Counted from the stretch's first letter, positions 33,844-42,462 are shown. The stretch is 64,000 nt of DNA from Marivivens niveibacter (GCF_002150005.2 NZ_MSPP01000001.1:248001-312000); one strand, 5' to 3'. Notes: generated by a model not told the origin, from the sequence alone. Translations and numbers: made by a program.

Positions 33844-34950
33844 TTACAGACCTGTTTCCAAAAACCGCACGGGGCGGCCAACCAATTGCGATGCGGATAC
33901 GGTTGGGTCCATTGGGCGCAAGGTTGCGTTACGGTTTGCGATCGATACGATTTCCAACATTTGGACGCTATGCCCATGGTCGGCTGTAAATGCGACGGCA
34001 CCACGTGTCAGGCCCTGACGCGCACCAACATCGACCGACAGATAGTCACCGGACGCTGCTAGAACAGAGGTCAGCGGGGAACAGGATTGAATGCTAAGCA
34101 AATCATCGAATTCTTGTGCCAAACCTTGGGATAGATCAGTGATCATCTGACCACGCGTGCGCTGGGTTATGGCGGTTGCATTGCCTAAAACATTAGGGCC
34201 TGGGATTGGGGTTTGGCGAATAACATCGTGGCGGGTCACGTTGCCGTCGGAATGGACCAGCGCCAGCGCCATGGTCAATTGTGCGAAATTGCGGCGGCCT
34301 TGCGCCACGACATCAACGCGGATATCAGGGGCAAAGCCGAAATCACCCGAGGTCAGCCGAACGTCGCCTTGGGTCAGAACGGTGTAATCGCGGGCGGCAC
34401 GGGCATCAGACAGGCCGACAGGCATCGCGCGGTCGGTGATCCGCAGCGTTTCGACCGCGCGGTGGCGATCCAATACACCATACAGCTGTTGCACCACGTC
34501 ATAGGCCACCTGTTCCGTCCAGAACGGGGCATTCGGCGATACGGATATGCGCGGCTGGTACGTGATGATATGCAACCTGTTCGCCGCCTGACAGGATGTC
34601 AGTGCGTCATTGCCAACCATCGCCTGAATGCGCACGGTCCAAACGTGACCATTCAGAGATTGGTGAATGATATTGTGCTGTAACACGCGGCCCGTTGGGC
34701 GCACGATCAGCAGATCGCGCTCAATGCGGCCCATGTTAGCGACGCTGTGCGCCTTTATCGCGGCTCCGCCCGCCAAAGAGGCGTTCAGCAGCGCATCCAT
34801 CAACGCGCGTCTGCGTGCGGATTCTGTGTCGTTACTGCCGGTGACAAATCCGAAACCTTCGGCTTCGACGCGAATGGCGTCTTGTGCCGAGGCCGTTTGG
34901 GCCAGCACCAATAGCGAAGTGATCAGGATCAGAAACCGGCGCAGCATCAC
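33844..34950 (-). CDS. flgT: Flagellar H-ring protein FlgT
   Basis: Periplasmic H-ring component known from sodium-driven Vibrio motors and R. sphaeroides Fla1. In 368 residues it has a signal peptide (1-22), the N-domain starting AIRVEAEGFGFV, the middle domain and a C-terminal domain (SVDVGARQGLTRGAVAFTAD). Two cysteines are spaced through the body. Its start overlaps the flgP stop by 4 bases. Confidence 0.88.
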   Translation of the reverse strand: MMLRRFLILITSLLVLAQTASAQDAIRVEAEGFGFVTGSNDTESARRRALMDALLNASLAGGAAIKAHSVANMGRIERDLLIVRPTGRVLQHNIIHQSLNGHVWTVRIQAMVGNDALTSCQAANRLHIITYQPRISVSPNAPFWTEQVAYDVVQQLYGVLDRHRAVETLRITDRAMPVGLSDARAARDYTVLTQGDVRLTSGDFGFAPDIRVDVVAQGRRNFAQLTMALALVHSDGNVTRHDVIRQTPIPGPNVLGNATAITQRTRGQMITDLSQGLAQEFDDLLSIQSCSPLTSVLAASGDYLSVDVGARQGLTRGAVAFTADHGHSVQMLEIVSIANRNATLRPMDPTVSASQLVGRPVRFLETGL

Positions 34951-35555
34951 AGGGCTCCTTGGGCGGCGCGAACGATATAAGCGACCGTGTCGGCGTCCAG
35001 CGCGAGTTTAACTTCGTAGCCGTCAGAGCCTTTGGGATTAATAGATACGGTACGGGCGCCGCGGATGGTGCCATCGACCGATGCAGACAGGGTATCGCTG
35101 ATCACACGGGCCTGACCAACGGTGGTCGACGCGTTGATATGAATGCCATGTACCTGTTCTGTCAGGTCACGCAGCGCATCCAGACGTGCGGCGCGCAGAG
35201 CCATCAGACGTTTTTGATTTGTCGTTGCGCCAGGCTGATTTGCGATTTGGGCAAACCCCAGACCTTCGATCATAAATGGCATCGCGACAGTTGTATCCGG
35301 CGCGGTAGCGGTTGGTTGGCCGTCGGCGGTATGAACTACCACAGGGGCCGCGACGCGGGTTGGTTCTGCGATCGTTGTGCCCGCAGTTTCCAGTGTTTGC
35401 AGATCGTCACGCAGTTGCGCGATTTCTGCGCTGTAGGCGCTGGGATCTTCGGGCAGGGCGTCTTGGGCTGTCATGTTGGTATCCATGCAGGCCGCCAACA
35501 GTGGCGCAACGGCAAGGCCGATCAGCGCGGGGCGTTTGTACTGTCTTAGTGTCAC
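34947..35555 (-). CDS. flgP: Flagellar outer-membrane lipoprotein FlgP (LPP20 family)
   Basis: The 202-residue lipoprotein has lipobox LLAAC (Cys22) and the LPP20 domain (about 95-200: KRLMALRAARLDALRDLTEQ, ALDADTVAYIV). FlgP forms outer-membrane-associated disks or rings with FlgT. Start codon is GTG at 35555 with AGGAG eight bases upstream. It heads flgP-flgT-flgA-flgM, 32 bases downstream of the predicted transcript start. Confidence 0.88.
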   Translation of the reverse strand: MTLRQYKRPALIGLAVAPLLAACMDTNMTAQDALPEDPSAYSAEIAQLRDDLQTLETAGTTIAEPTRVAAPVVVHTADGQPTATAPDTTVAMPFMIEGLGFAQIANQPGATTNQKRLMALRAARLDALRDLTEQVHGIHINASTTVGQARVISDTLSASVDGTIRGARTVSINPKGSDGYEVKLALDADTVAYIVRAAQGAL

Positions 35556-35597
35556 GGGTTCGGCTCCTAGAGGGCGGGTTCGATTTGCCCTTGGGTC

Positions 35598-35614
35598 TGC
35601 AAACCCCGTGCCAA
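35598..35614 (-). promoter_or_regulatory. Sigma-54 promoter of flgP-flgT-flgA-flgM
   Basis: The minus strand reads TTGGCACGGGGTTTGCA, a perfect -24/-12 match. The predicted start is near 35587. It is back-to-back with the flhA promoter 26 bases away. Confidence 0.95.
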
Positions 35615-35640
35615 GTTTTCAGCGCCCTCAACCGTACAAA

Positions 35641-35657
35641 CTGGCACGGCCTTTGCA
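35641..35657 (+). promoter_or_regulatory. Sigma-54 promoter of flhA-flhF-fliA
   Basis: CTGGCACGGCCTTTGCA is a perfect -24/-12 match. The predicted start near 35668 gives a 72-base leader to flhA. fliA is at the end of this operon, which places sigma-28 under sigma-54 control. Confidence 0.95.
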
Positions 35658-35740
35658 GATCAACGTCCGAATGAAATCGACAATCGGACCTGACACCCAA
35701 TGCGATCCCAGATCCTGAATACATCTAAAGGTTTATCATA

Positions 35741-37876
35741 ATGGCGACAGTTGCGCGTACATCTATGTTGGGCCGTTTGGGCGACATGACATTGCCAATC
35801 GGCATCTTGGCGATCATGGCGATGATGGTTCTGCCACTGCCTGTTGTGCTGCTGGATACGTTTTTCGTGTCCAATATCGTTCTGTCCCTGTTGGTACTGA
35901 TGGTAGCGCTGCACAGCTACCGACCACTAGATTTTTCTAGCTTTCCCAGCATCTTGCTGATCGCGACCGTTCTACGTCTGGCACTGAACGTAGCATCGAC
36001 CCGCATCGTTCTAAGTGAAGGCCATTCAGGTAGCGCGGCGGCGGGTAAGGTGATCCAAGCCTTCGGTGAATTCGTGATCGCGGGGAATTTCCTTGTTGGT
36101 CTTTTGGTGTTTGCAATCCTTGTGATTATCAACCTTGTGGTGATTACCAAAGGTGCGGGCCGCGTATCCGAAGTGTCCGCACGTTTCACTTTGGACGCGA
36201 TGCCTGGCAAACAGATGGCCATTGATGCCGACCTGAATGCCGGACTTTTGACACCCGAAGACGCCAAAGTGCGTCGGGCTGACGTCGCTGCCGAGGCAGA
36301 TTTCTACGGTGCGATGGACGGTGCGTCGAAATTTGTCAAAGGCGACGCGATTGCCGGTATCCTTATTTTGGTCATCAACGTGCTGGGCGGCATCCTGATC
36401 GGCACCATCCAGCATGGCCTGTCGGCAGGGGATGCGGCGCAAACCTATATCCTGCTGTCCATCGGTGACGGTCTGGTCGCACAGATCCCATCCTTGCTGC
36501 TGTCGATTGCAACTGCGGTGATCGTGACCCGTGTATCGTCCAGCCACGACATGGCCGACCTGATCGGTAAACAGATGAGCCTGCGCCGCGCGTGGGTGCC
36601 TGTGGCGGGCGTTATGGCGCTGCTTGGTATGGTGCCTGGTATGCCGAATGTCCTGTTCCTGCTGGCTGCTGCTGGCGCTGGCGCTATGGCGTATTTTTCC
36701 CGTGAAGACGGGGATGAGGCGGTCGAAGGCGAAGTTATGCCAGGGGCTGCGCCTCAGGCGGGCGGCGCTGCGGCGGCTCCAGCTGGTGGTGATGAATCCA
36801 GCGAAGGTATCGTACCCGAAGACGTCACCGACAATGCTCCGATTTCGCTCCAGATCGGCTATGGCCTGATCCAGATGGCGGGCGGCGAAAATGGTGCGCT
36901 GGTGTCGCGTATCACTGGCATCCGCAAAGATCTGTCCAAGGCGATGGGCTTTGTCGTGCCGGGCGTGCGTATCCGCGATGACCTGAGCCTTCCGCCTAAT
37001 TCCTATCGCATCCGTATAGGCCACCGCATTGTTGGCGAAGATCAGGTTTATCCTGACCGCAAGCTGGCATTGCCCGGTGGTGCATCGGTCCGCAAACTGC
37101 GCGGGATCGAAGTGAGAGACCCATCGTTCGGTATGGACGCCATCTGGATCCTACCGCAGCAGGTGACCGAAGCGGAATCCGACGACTATGTGGTTGTAGA
37201 ACCTGAATCGGTGATCGCAACGCACCTAAGCCAAGTCGTGACATCCAACGCGGCGGACCTGATTGGCCCTGATGACGTTCAGGCGCTGCTGGATAACCTG
37301 TCCAAGGTAACGCCAACTTTGGTCACTTCGGTTGTGCCGAAACTGGTGCCTTTGCACACGCTGACGGCTGTTCTGCGTCATCTACTGGCGGGCCGTATCC
37401 CGATTTCCGACCTGCGCCGCATCTTGGAAGGTCTGGCCGAACTATCGGGCCGCAATCTGCCGCCTATTGAAATGGCCGAAGCGTTGCGCCCATCCCTGAC
37501 GCCGCTTTTGTTGCAGCAGCTGGGGTCGATTACGCAGCCTTTGCCGCTGATCACACTGGACCCCGAACTAGAACAGATCCTGATCCGCGCCCGTCAGGCG
37601 GGTGATCTGGATGGTGGTCTCGTGGTGGACAATGGTCTGGCATCGACGGTGATCACGTCGATCTCCGAAGCTGCCGACAAAGCCGCAGGCGAAGGTCGCA
37701 CACCTGTGATCGTGGTCGCCAGCCCGCTGCGCCGTTCGTTCGCCGCGTTCCTGCGCCCGCACATGCCTGATGCCATCGTGATTGGCATCAATGAACTACC
37801 CGATACCCGTCGAGTCGAGGTCGTCGCCGTTATCGGCGGTCAGGCCGGCATTCCCGCCCCTAATGGCGCCCGTTGA
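35741..37876 (+). CDS. flhA: Flagellar export gate protein FlhA
   Basis: Nonameric export-gate protein that docks chaperone-substrate complexes. Of 711 residues, about eight transmembrane helices are in 1-320, with the conserved FHIPEP-type cytoplasmic loop (RFTLDAMPGKQMAIDADLNA). A low-complexity Gly/Ala linker (about 325-355) leads to the cytoplasmic domain (to 711). It is the first gene of flhA-flhF-fliA. Confidence 0.97.
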   Translation: MATVARTSMLGRLGDMTLPIGILAIMAMMVLPLPVVLLDTFFVSNIVLSLLVLMVALHSYRPLDFSSFPSILLIATVLRLALNVASTRIVLSEGHSGSAAAGKVIQAFGEFVIAGNFLVGLLVFAILVIINLVVITKGAGRVSEVSARFTLDAMPGKQMAIDADLNAGLLTPEDAKVRRADVAAEADFYGAMDGASKFVKGDAIAGILILVINVLGGILIGTIQHGLSAGDAAQTYILLSIGDGLVAQIPSLLLSIATAVIVTRVSSSHDMADLIGKQMSLRRAWVPVAGVMALLGMVPGMPNVLFLLAAAGAGAMAYFSREDGDEAVEGEVMPGAAPQAGGAAAAPAGGDESSEGIVPEDVTDNAPISLQIGYGLIQMAGGENGALVSRITGIRKDLSKAMGFVVPGVRIRDDLSLPPNSYRIRIGHRIVGEDQVYPDRKLALPGGASVRKLRGIEVRDPSFGMDAIWILPQQVTEAESDDYVVVEPESVIATHLSQVVTSNAADLIGPDDVQALLDNLSKVTPTLVTSVVPKLVPLHTLTAVLRHLLAGRIPISDLRRILEGLAELSGRNLPPIEMAEALRPSLTPLLLQQLGSITQPLPLITLDPELEQILIRARQAGDLDGGLVVDNGLASTVITSISEAADKAAGEGRTPVIVVASPLRRSFAAFLRPHMPDAIVIGINELPDTRRVEVVAVIGGQAGIPAPNGAR

Positions 37877-37888
37877 GTGAGGTAAACC

Positions 37889-38908
37889 ATGTCTACTATT
37901 GTTGTACGCGCATCTGATACTGCCCTTGCCATGGACGAGGTCGTCAAACGACTGGGGCAAGACGCCTATATCCTATCGACCAAACAAAAAAACGGTCAGG
38001 TCGAGGTTCGCGCCACGACCGAAGCGCCCAAACGCCGCAAACCGCCGCGCATGACGCCAATGAACAAAACCTTTGGCGAGGTATTGGCGGAACGTTCAGG
38101 ACAGCCCGTTGGCCCTGATCCGCGCGACATCCGTGATAACAACCCACACCAGCCAGCGTTCCGCCCGACAATGACGAAATCGTCTGGTGGATGGCCAGGT
38201 TTGGCGCCCGGGTTTGTGGCAGACCTGTGGGTCGAACTAGGCCAGCCCGCTGGCCAAGAGGACGGGTTCCTTAGCGACATATGCGGCGCTGTTCTGGATG
38301 AAAATTACCTTGCTGGCCGCACAGCGCGGACGCTGATCGTTGGCCCGCAGGGCGCTGGTAAATCCACGTTGGCGGCCCGCATGGCGACGTTGATGATGAC
38401 CGAACGGACACACGTGGTGCCGCGCCTAATTGCCCCGCGCAAGGCACGTCTGATGTCCGAAGATCGTCTAACAGGGCAGGCGCGTTTGCTAGGGCTGAAC
38501 GTCGAACGCCCATTGGTCAATGAAATCCGCCTACGCCCAGATTGGGGGCTGGTCGATCCAGCTGCTCCGCAAATTTTTGATCTGGATGTTACCTGTGCGG
38601 GATTGGCTGAAACGTTGATGATCGAAGGCCAAACCGAAATCATCCTGTGCTTGCCAACTGGGATGCATCCCGCGCTGTTGGCACGCCATTTGAAAGAGTG
38701 GTCCCATCTGAGCCCGCGCGTGTGTTTCACACGTGTCGATGAATGGGCACCGATGCCCGAAGAATTCTGCGCCATCGCGGCGGCTGGTCTGAAACTGTCC
38801 CTGTGGGGGCAGGGTGCAGGGCTGGTTGACGCTTTGCAGCGGCCATGCCGCGCGGACATCCGCGCCATCGCCAATGGATGGCTGACCCCAGTGTCAGGAG
38901 GCCGCTGA
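37889..38908 (+). CDS. flhF: Degenerate FlhF-like GTPase
   Basis: FlhF is an SRP-family GTPase that fixes flagellum position and number. In 339 residues the N-terminal basic domain (STIVVRASDTALAMDEVVKR) and a P-loop (LIVGPQGAGKSTLAARMA) fit FlhF, and its place between flhA and fliA is classical. Other motifs are poor: the DTxRxxAxEQL and DTAG motifs are replaced (APRKARLMSEDRLTG, IFDLDVTCAG), and the G4 TKLD reads TRVD. It may bind nucleotide but be a weak or dead GTPase. No flhG is seen nearby. Confidence 0.82.
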   Translation: MSTIVVRASDTALAMDEVVKRLGQDAYILSTKQKNGQVEVRATTEAPKRRKPPRMTPMNKTFGEVLAERSGQPVGPDPRDIRDNNPHQPAFRPTMTKSSGGWPGLAPGFVADLWVELGQPAGQEDGFLSDICGAVLDENYLAGRTARTLIVGPQGAGKSTLAARMATLMMTERTHVVPRLIAPRKARLMSEDRLTGQARLLGLNVERPLVNEIRLRPDWGLVDPAAPQIFDLDVTCAGLAETLMIEGQTEIILCLPTGMHPALLARHLKEWSHLSPRVCFTRVDEWAPMPEEFCAIAAAGLKLSLWGQGAGLVDALQRPCRADIRAIANGWLTPVSGGR

Positions 38909-38961
38909 TGACGAAACTACGTACCCAACCCGCCAAAAAGGGAGTACGCAAATGCTGCTAA
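38908..38961 (+). CDS. Possible 17-residue ORF linking flhF and fliA
   Basis: The ORF MTKLRTQPAKKGVRKCC starts in the flhF stop codon (TGATGA) with AGGAG seven bases upstream. Its stop (38959-38961) lies inside the start of fliA (ATG at 38952). Either it is a real basic micro-protein or a coupling device passing ribosomes from flhF to fliA. Confidence 0.4.
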   Translation: MTKLRTQPAKKGVRKCC

Positions 38962-39671
38962 CCAAAGGCTATTCCGAACAGACCATTTCGCCTGATAAAC
39001 TGGTCGCGGACCACATGCACATCGTGCGCAAAATCGCGTGGCATATGTATGGCCGCGTTGGCCGCATGGTCGAAGTCGATGATTTGTTGCAGGTCGGTTA
39101 TATGGGCCTGATTGATGCCAGCCGTCGCTACAAACCAAAGGCGGGCGCGTCATTCGGGTCCTATGCCGCGATCCGCGTGCGTGGATCGATCGTGGACTTT
39201 TTGCGCGATAACGCCAGTGTTTGCCGCAGCACGATTGTGATGCAGCAAAAGGTGCGCGCGGCAACGGCCAAGTTGGAACAAGCGCTGATGCGCGCGCCCG
39301 AAAAAGAAGAAGTCGCCGAAGAGCTGGGGATCGAAGTTGGCCAGCTAGAGGAATGGGAAACCCGTTTCGCCGCCAGCCAAGTCAAATCGCTGGACGAGCT
39401 GTACACGGACCAATCCAAGCTGTTTTCGGACGGTGCGCATACGGTCGAAGACAAACTGCAAAACCAGCAGATGAAAGCGATGTTGCGTCGTGCGCTGGGC
39501 CAACTGCCTGAACGCGAAGCCTTGTTGTTGCAGCTGTATTACGTCGAAGAATTGAACGTCTACGAGATTGCCAAAGTGTTGGGCGTCACGACGGGTCGCG
39601 TCAGCCAAATCAAAAAGGCTGCCGTTGAACGCTTGCGTAAATTTATCGCAGAAATGGAAGAGGGCGAGTAA
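38952..39671 (+). CDS. fliA: Flagellar sigma-28 factor FliA
   Basis: Directs late flagellar genes such as flagellin. In 239 residues: region 2 (VDDLLQVGYMGLIDASRRY, GSYAAIRVRGSIVDFLRDN), region 3, and region 4 with HTH (LNVYEIAKVLGVTTGRVSQI). GGGAG lies seven bases before the ATG. It is last in the flhA operon, with its antagonist FlgM encoded in the divergent operon. Confidence 0.96.
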   Translation: MLLTKGYSEQTISPDKLVADHMHIVRKIAWHMYGRVGRMVEVDDLLQVGYMGLIDASRRYKPKAGASFGSYAAIRVRGSIVDFLRDNASVCRSTIVMQQKVRAATAKLEQALMRAPEKEEVAEELGIEVGQLEEWETRFAASQVKSLDELYTDQSKLFSDGAHTVEDKLQNQQMKAMLRRALGQLPEREALLLQLYYVEELNVYEIAKVLGVTTGRVSQIKKAAVERLRKFIAEMEEGE

Positions 39672-39684
39672 TTCACCCGCCCTC
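39660..39684. terminator. Terminator with the fliA stop codon in its loop
   Basis: GAGGGCG (39660-39666) pairs with CGCCCTC (39678-39684). The fliA TAA is at 39669-39671 within the loop. TAAAATT follows on the plus strand. It lies between two convergent genes. Confidence 0.7.
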
Positions 39685-39710
39685 TAAAATTCTACCGATG
39701 TGATCAGCGA

Positions 39711-40577
39711 TCAAATGTTGAACGCCGGCATCACCATCGCGCCCGCAGCCAGACGTAGCGACCATTCTTTGATGTCATCGGCAAAGCGTTCGGATGCATT
39801 TGGAACGGCCGTCAGCAAAGCTTTAACAGCGATCTGCGACATGTCTTCTTCGCGGTCCAAGCCTTCGATATCCAGCTCTGTCCAATCGATACCGCCGACG
39901 CGGGTTTCGCATTTGTCGTCAGAAAAACGGATGAACCATTCAAATCCGAACAATTCAAACAGAACAGTGTTTTCACCGACCTGCGCATTGCGGCGGTGGA
40001 TCATGTGCATCCGAATGTAATCATGCGTCGTATCGCGTGTAGCTGCGATGATTTCAGCGGCAATTTCGGACCAGCCTTCTTCGACTGTGTTTTTCAGGTG
40101 TGTCCATTCCAGATCGGTTTCCAGACGATACGCCAGCATGTTCAGGTCAGAAAGTTCACCGATCATGTAATCGGTACCGCCGATGTTCAGACGTGCCAGC
40201 GGTTCTGGTTCACCACCCGCATTCAGATAATCAGTGGTATCTTCTGGTTCGGCAACAGCGGGGCGCTGTTCGGTGCGGTCGGTCATTTCGCCGTCGAATT
40301 GGCCAGTGCTGAAACACTGCAGCAAATCTGTGGCTTCGTCAGTCAGGTTGAATTCAGTGCCGTTCAATTCAGCAAGCCCTGCAATACGCAATGCCGTTTG
40401 TTCAACAGGGGATGCCGTGCCGCGGGTTGCCATGCGCAACAGACCCATCAGGGTATGAGATGCAGCGCCTGGGTCGTAACCTCGCAGGGCGTTGATCAGG
40501 TCTAGAAAATCGCCCGTGGTATAATACCGATGGGGAACGTGCGGCTTTGTCGCGGCCGTTTCGGTCGAGGTTTGCAT
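39711..40577 (-). CDS. Unknown protein, possible FliA regulon member
   Basis: A 288-residue soluble acidic protein, family not recognised. The N-terminal third is helical (TTGDFLDLINALRGYDPGAA, LRIAGLAELNG). The central part carries Glu/Asp-rich linkers, and the C-terminal half contains aromatic-rich strands (ENTVLFELFGFEWFIRFSDD). AAGGGA lies six bases before the ATG. It ends the motility island next to fliA, and its upstream region shares a promoter-like motif with flagellin, so a late flagellar role is possible. Confidence 0.75.
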   Translation of the reverse strand: MQTSTETAATKPHVPHRYYTTGDFLDLINALRGYDPGAASHTLMGLLRMATRGTASPVEQTALRIAGLAELNGTEFNLTDEATDLLQCFSTGQFDGEMTDRTEQRPAVAEPEDTTDYLNAGGEPEPLARLNIGGTDYMIGELSDLNMLAYRLETDLEWTHLKNTVEEGWSEIAAEIIAATRDTTHDYIRMHMIHRRNAQVGENTVLFELFGFEWFIRFSDDKCETRVGGIDWTELDIEGLDREEDMSQIAVKALLTAVPNASERFADDIKEWSLRLAAGAMVMPAFNI

Positions 40578-40610
40578 GGCGTCCCTTGCTAGTTGAGTTA
40601 CTATCTGAAA

Positions 40611-40640
40611 CCTAAACGTAGCGGGGCAGGTATTGTTTAG
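40611..40640 (-). promoter_or_regulatory. Candidate FliA-type promoter shared in pattern with flagellin
   Basis: On the minus strand CTAAACAA, then CCTG, then CGTTTAGG mirrors CTAAACAA...CCTG...CGTTGAGG before flagellin (172-200), with one base difference in spacing. The -10 part (TACGTTTA) is a poor match to GCCGATAA, so confidence is limited. Confidence 0.35.
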
Positions 40641-40692
40641 ATGCCAGTGGAGTTTTCACGCATCGACTAGCCGTTTGGAACCAAACCCGTCC

Positions 40693-40719
40693 GAAAGAAA
40701 AGCGGCCCCGAAGGGCCGC
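40693..40719 (-). terminator. Rho-independent terminator of leuA
   Basis: On the minus strand GCGGCCC-TTCG-GGGCCGC, a 7-bp GC-rich stem with a stable tetraloop, is followed by TTTTCTTT. It lies 9 bases after the leuA stop. Confidence 0.93.
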
Positions 40720-40727
40720 CCGTTTAA

Positions 40728-42287
40728 TTAAACCGAGTCTTTGTAATTTACCGATTTTATATCGTCGCCCGGCGCCGATTTTTCGCGGCGCACAATCAGG
40801 CGGTTGATCGCGTTGATATAGGCCTTGGCCGAGGCAACCACTGTGTCGGTATCTGCCGATTGGCCCGTAGCGATGCGGCCGTCCTCTTCCAATTTAACGG
40901 AAACGGTGGCTTGGGCGTCGGTGCCTTTGGTCACGGCGTGCACCTGATACAGGTCCAGACGTCCGCCGTGCGGGTAGATTTCTTTGACCGCGTTGAATGT
41001 CGCGTCAACAGGGCCATCGCCAGTTGCAGTGACCGATTTTTCGACGCCTTCAACGGTCATCACCAGATCAGCGGTTTGCGGGCCATCGGTGCCGCAGACA
41101 ACGCGCAGGGATTTCAGTTTCAGGACGTCCTCGACCGTGTCGTTCTGACGGATCAGTGCAACGATGTCGTCGTCGAACACCTCTTTCTTGCGGTCGGCCA
41201 GATCTTTGAAACGGACGAACAGGTCGTTCAACTGGTTGTCCGCCATGGTGTAACCCAGCGTGTCCAGTTTCGCGCGCAGCGCCGCGCGGCCCGAATGTTT
41301 GCCCAGTGGCAACGATGTGCCTGCCAGACCTACGTCCTCGGGGCGCATGATTTCGAACGTTTCCGCGTTTTTCAGCATGCCGTCTTGGTGAATGCCGGAT
41401 TCATGCGCGAATGCGTTTTTACCAACGATCGCTTTGTTGAACTGTACTGGGAAACCCGAAGCAGTCGCAACGCGGCGCGAGATGTTCATGATCTTGGTCG
41501 TGTCGATGCCAGTGCTGAACGGCATGATGTCGTTGCGCACTTTCAGTGCCATTACGACCTCTTCCAACGCGGTGTTGCCCGCGCGTTCGCCCAAACCGTT
41601 GACGGTACATTCGATCTGACGCGCACCGCCCGCAACAGCGGCCAGAGCGTTCGCAGTCGCCATGCCCAAATCGTTGTGGCAGTGGGTCGCGAAAATCACA
41701 TCATCCGCACCCGGTACAGTTTCGATCAGACGTTTGATCAGGTCGGCGGATTCCGCAGGGGCGGTGTAGCCAACGGTGTCAGGGATGTTGATCGTGGTTG
41801 CGCCTGCTTTGATCGCGATTTCGATCACGCGGCACAGGTAATCCCATTCCGTGCGGGTCGCATCCATTGGCGACCATTGAACGTTGTCACACAGGTTGCG
41901 CGCATGGCTGACGGTTTCGTGGATTTTATCCGCCATTTCATCCATGGTCAGGTTCGGGATCGCTCGGTGCAATGGCGATGTACCGATGAACGTGTGAATG
42001 CGGCCGGAACCTGCGTCTTTGATTGCTTCAGCGCAGCGGTCGATATCTTTGAAATTGGCACGGGCCAGACCACAGATCGTCGAATTTTTCGAACGCTGTG
42101 CAATTTCGGATACGGCGCGAAAATCACCTTCGGAGGCGATCGGGAAACCTGCTTCGATCACGTCGACGCCCATGTCGTCCAGCATCTCTGCGATTTCCAG
42201 TTTTTCGTCGTGGGTCATTGTTGCGCCTGGCGACTGTTCGCCGTCACGCAAGGTTGTGTCGAAAATCAACACGCGGTCTTTGGTCAT
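40728..42287 (-). CDS. leuA: 2-isopropylmalate synthase
   Basis: First committed step of leucine synthesis: acetyl-CoA plus 2-oxoisovalerate. The 519-residue product has the TIM-barrel catalytic domain beginning DTTLRDGEQSPGATM, the metal-binding HCHNDLG motif, and a C-terminal regulatory (leucine-binding) domain. It is preceded by a leucine-rich leader peptide and attenuator, so it is regulated by leucyl-tRNA supply. Confidence 0.97.
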   Translation of the reverse strand: MTKDRVLIFDTTLRDGEQSPGATMTHDEKLEIAEMLDDMGVDVIEAGFPIASEGDFRAVSEIAQRSKNSTICGLARANFKDIDRCAEAIKDAGSGRIHTFIGTSPLHRAIPNLTMDEMADKIHETVSHARNLCDNVQWSPMDATRTEWDYLCRVIEIAIKAGATTINIPDTVGYTAPAESADLIKRLIETVPGADDVIFATHCHNDLGMATANALAAVAGGARQIECTVNGLGERAGNTALEEVVMALKVRNDIMPFSTGIDTTKIMNISRRVATASGFPVQFNKAIVGKNAFAHESGIHQDGMLKNAETFEIMRPEDVGLAGTSLPLGKHSGRAALRAKLDTLGYTMADNQLNDLFVRFKDLADRKKEVFDDDIVALIRQNDTVEDVLKLKSLRVVCGTDGPQTADLVMTVEGVEKSVTATGDGPVDATFNAVKEIYPHGGRLDLYQVHAVTKGTDAQATVSVKLEEDGRIATGQSADTDTVVASAKAYINAINRLIVRREKSAPGDDIKSVNYKDSV

Positions 42288-42332
42288 GTCTGTATTCCTT
42301 GTCTTTTCTTAGCTTTGCCCGACGCTAGAACA

Positions 42333-42368
42333 CCCCTGAGCGGTCGCGCCGGAAGGCACGCTCAGAGG
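42333..42368 (-). promoter_or_regulatory. Leucine attenuator hairpin
   Basis: On the minus strand CCTCTGAGCG and CGCTCAGGGG form a 10-bp stem (one G-U pair) with a 16-base GC-rich loop. It starts within the last codons of the leader peptide, so ribosome position would decide whether it forms. The following T run is weak (TGTTCT). Confidence 0.75.
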
Positions 42369-42448
42369 CTGCTAAGAAGTAGAAGGCCGCGCGAAGGCAC
42401 AGCACGGCAGTTGCCGGCATCGGTGGTGATATGTGTCAAGCGCGTCAT
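42362..42448 (-). CDS. leuA leader peptide
   Basis: A 28-codon ORF starting MTRLTHITTDAG and containing four consecutive leucine codons (CTT CTA CTT CTT) just before its end, then SSL and TGA. This is the hallmark of a leucine attenuation leader. Ribosome stalling at the Leu run would uncover downstream RNA and prevent the terminator hairpin at 42333-42368. No ribosome-binding site is visible and a TATAGT lies only 8 bases upstream of the ATG, so it may be translated from a leaderless transcript (inference). Confidence 0.85.
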   Translation of the reverse strand: MTRLTHITTDAGNCRAVPSRGLLLLSSL

Positions 42449-42456
42449 GGCGTCGG

Positions 42457-42462
42457 ACTATA
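42457..42462 (-). promoter_or_regulatory. Possible -10 box of the leuA leader transcript
   Basis: TATAGT on the minus strand, 8 bases before the leader peptide ATG. A convincing -35 box is not visible at the usual distance. If used, transcription would start within one or two bases of the ATG. Confidence 0.45.
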
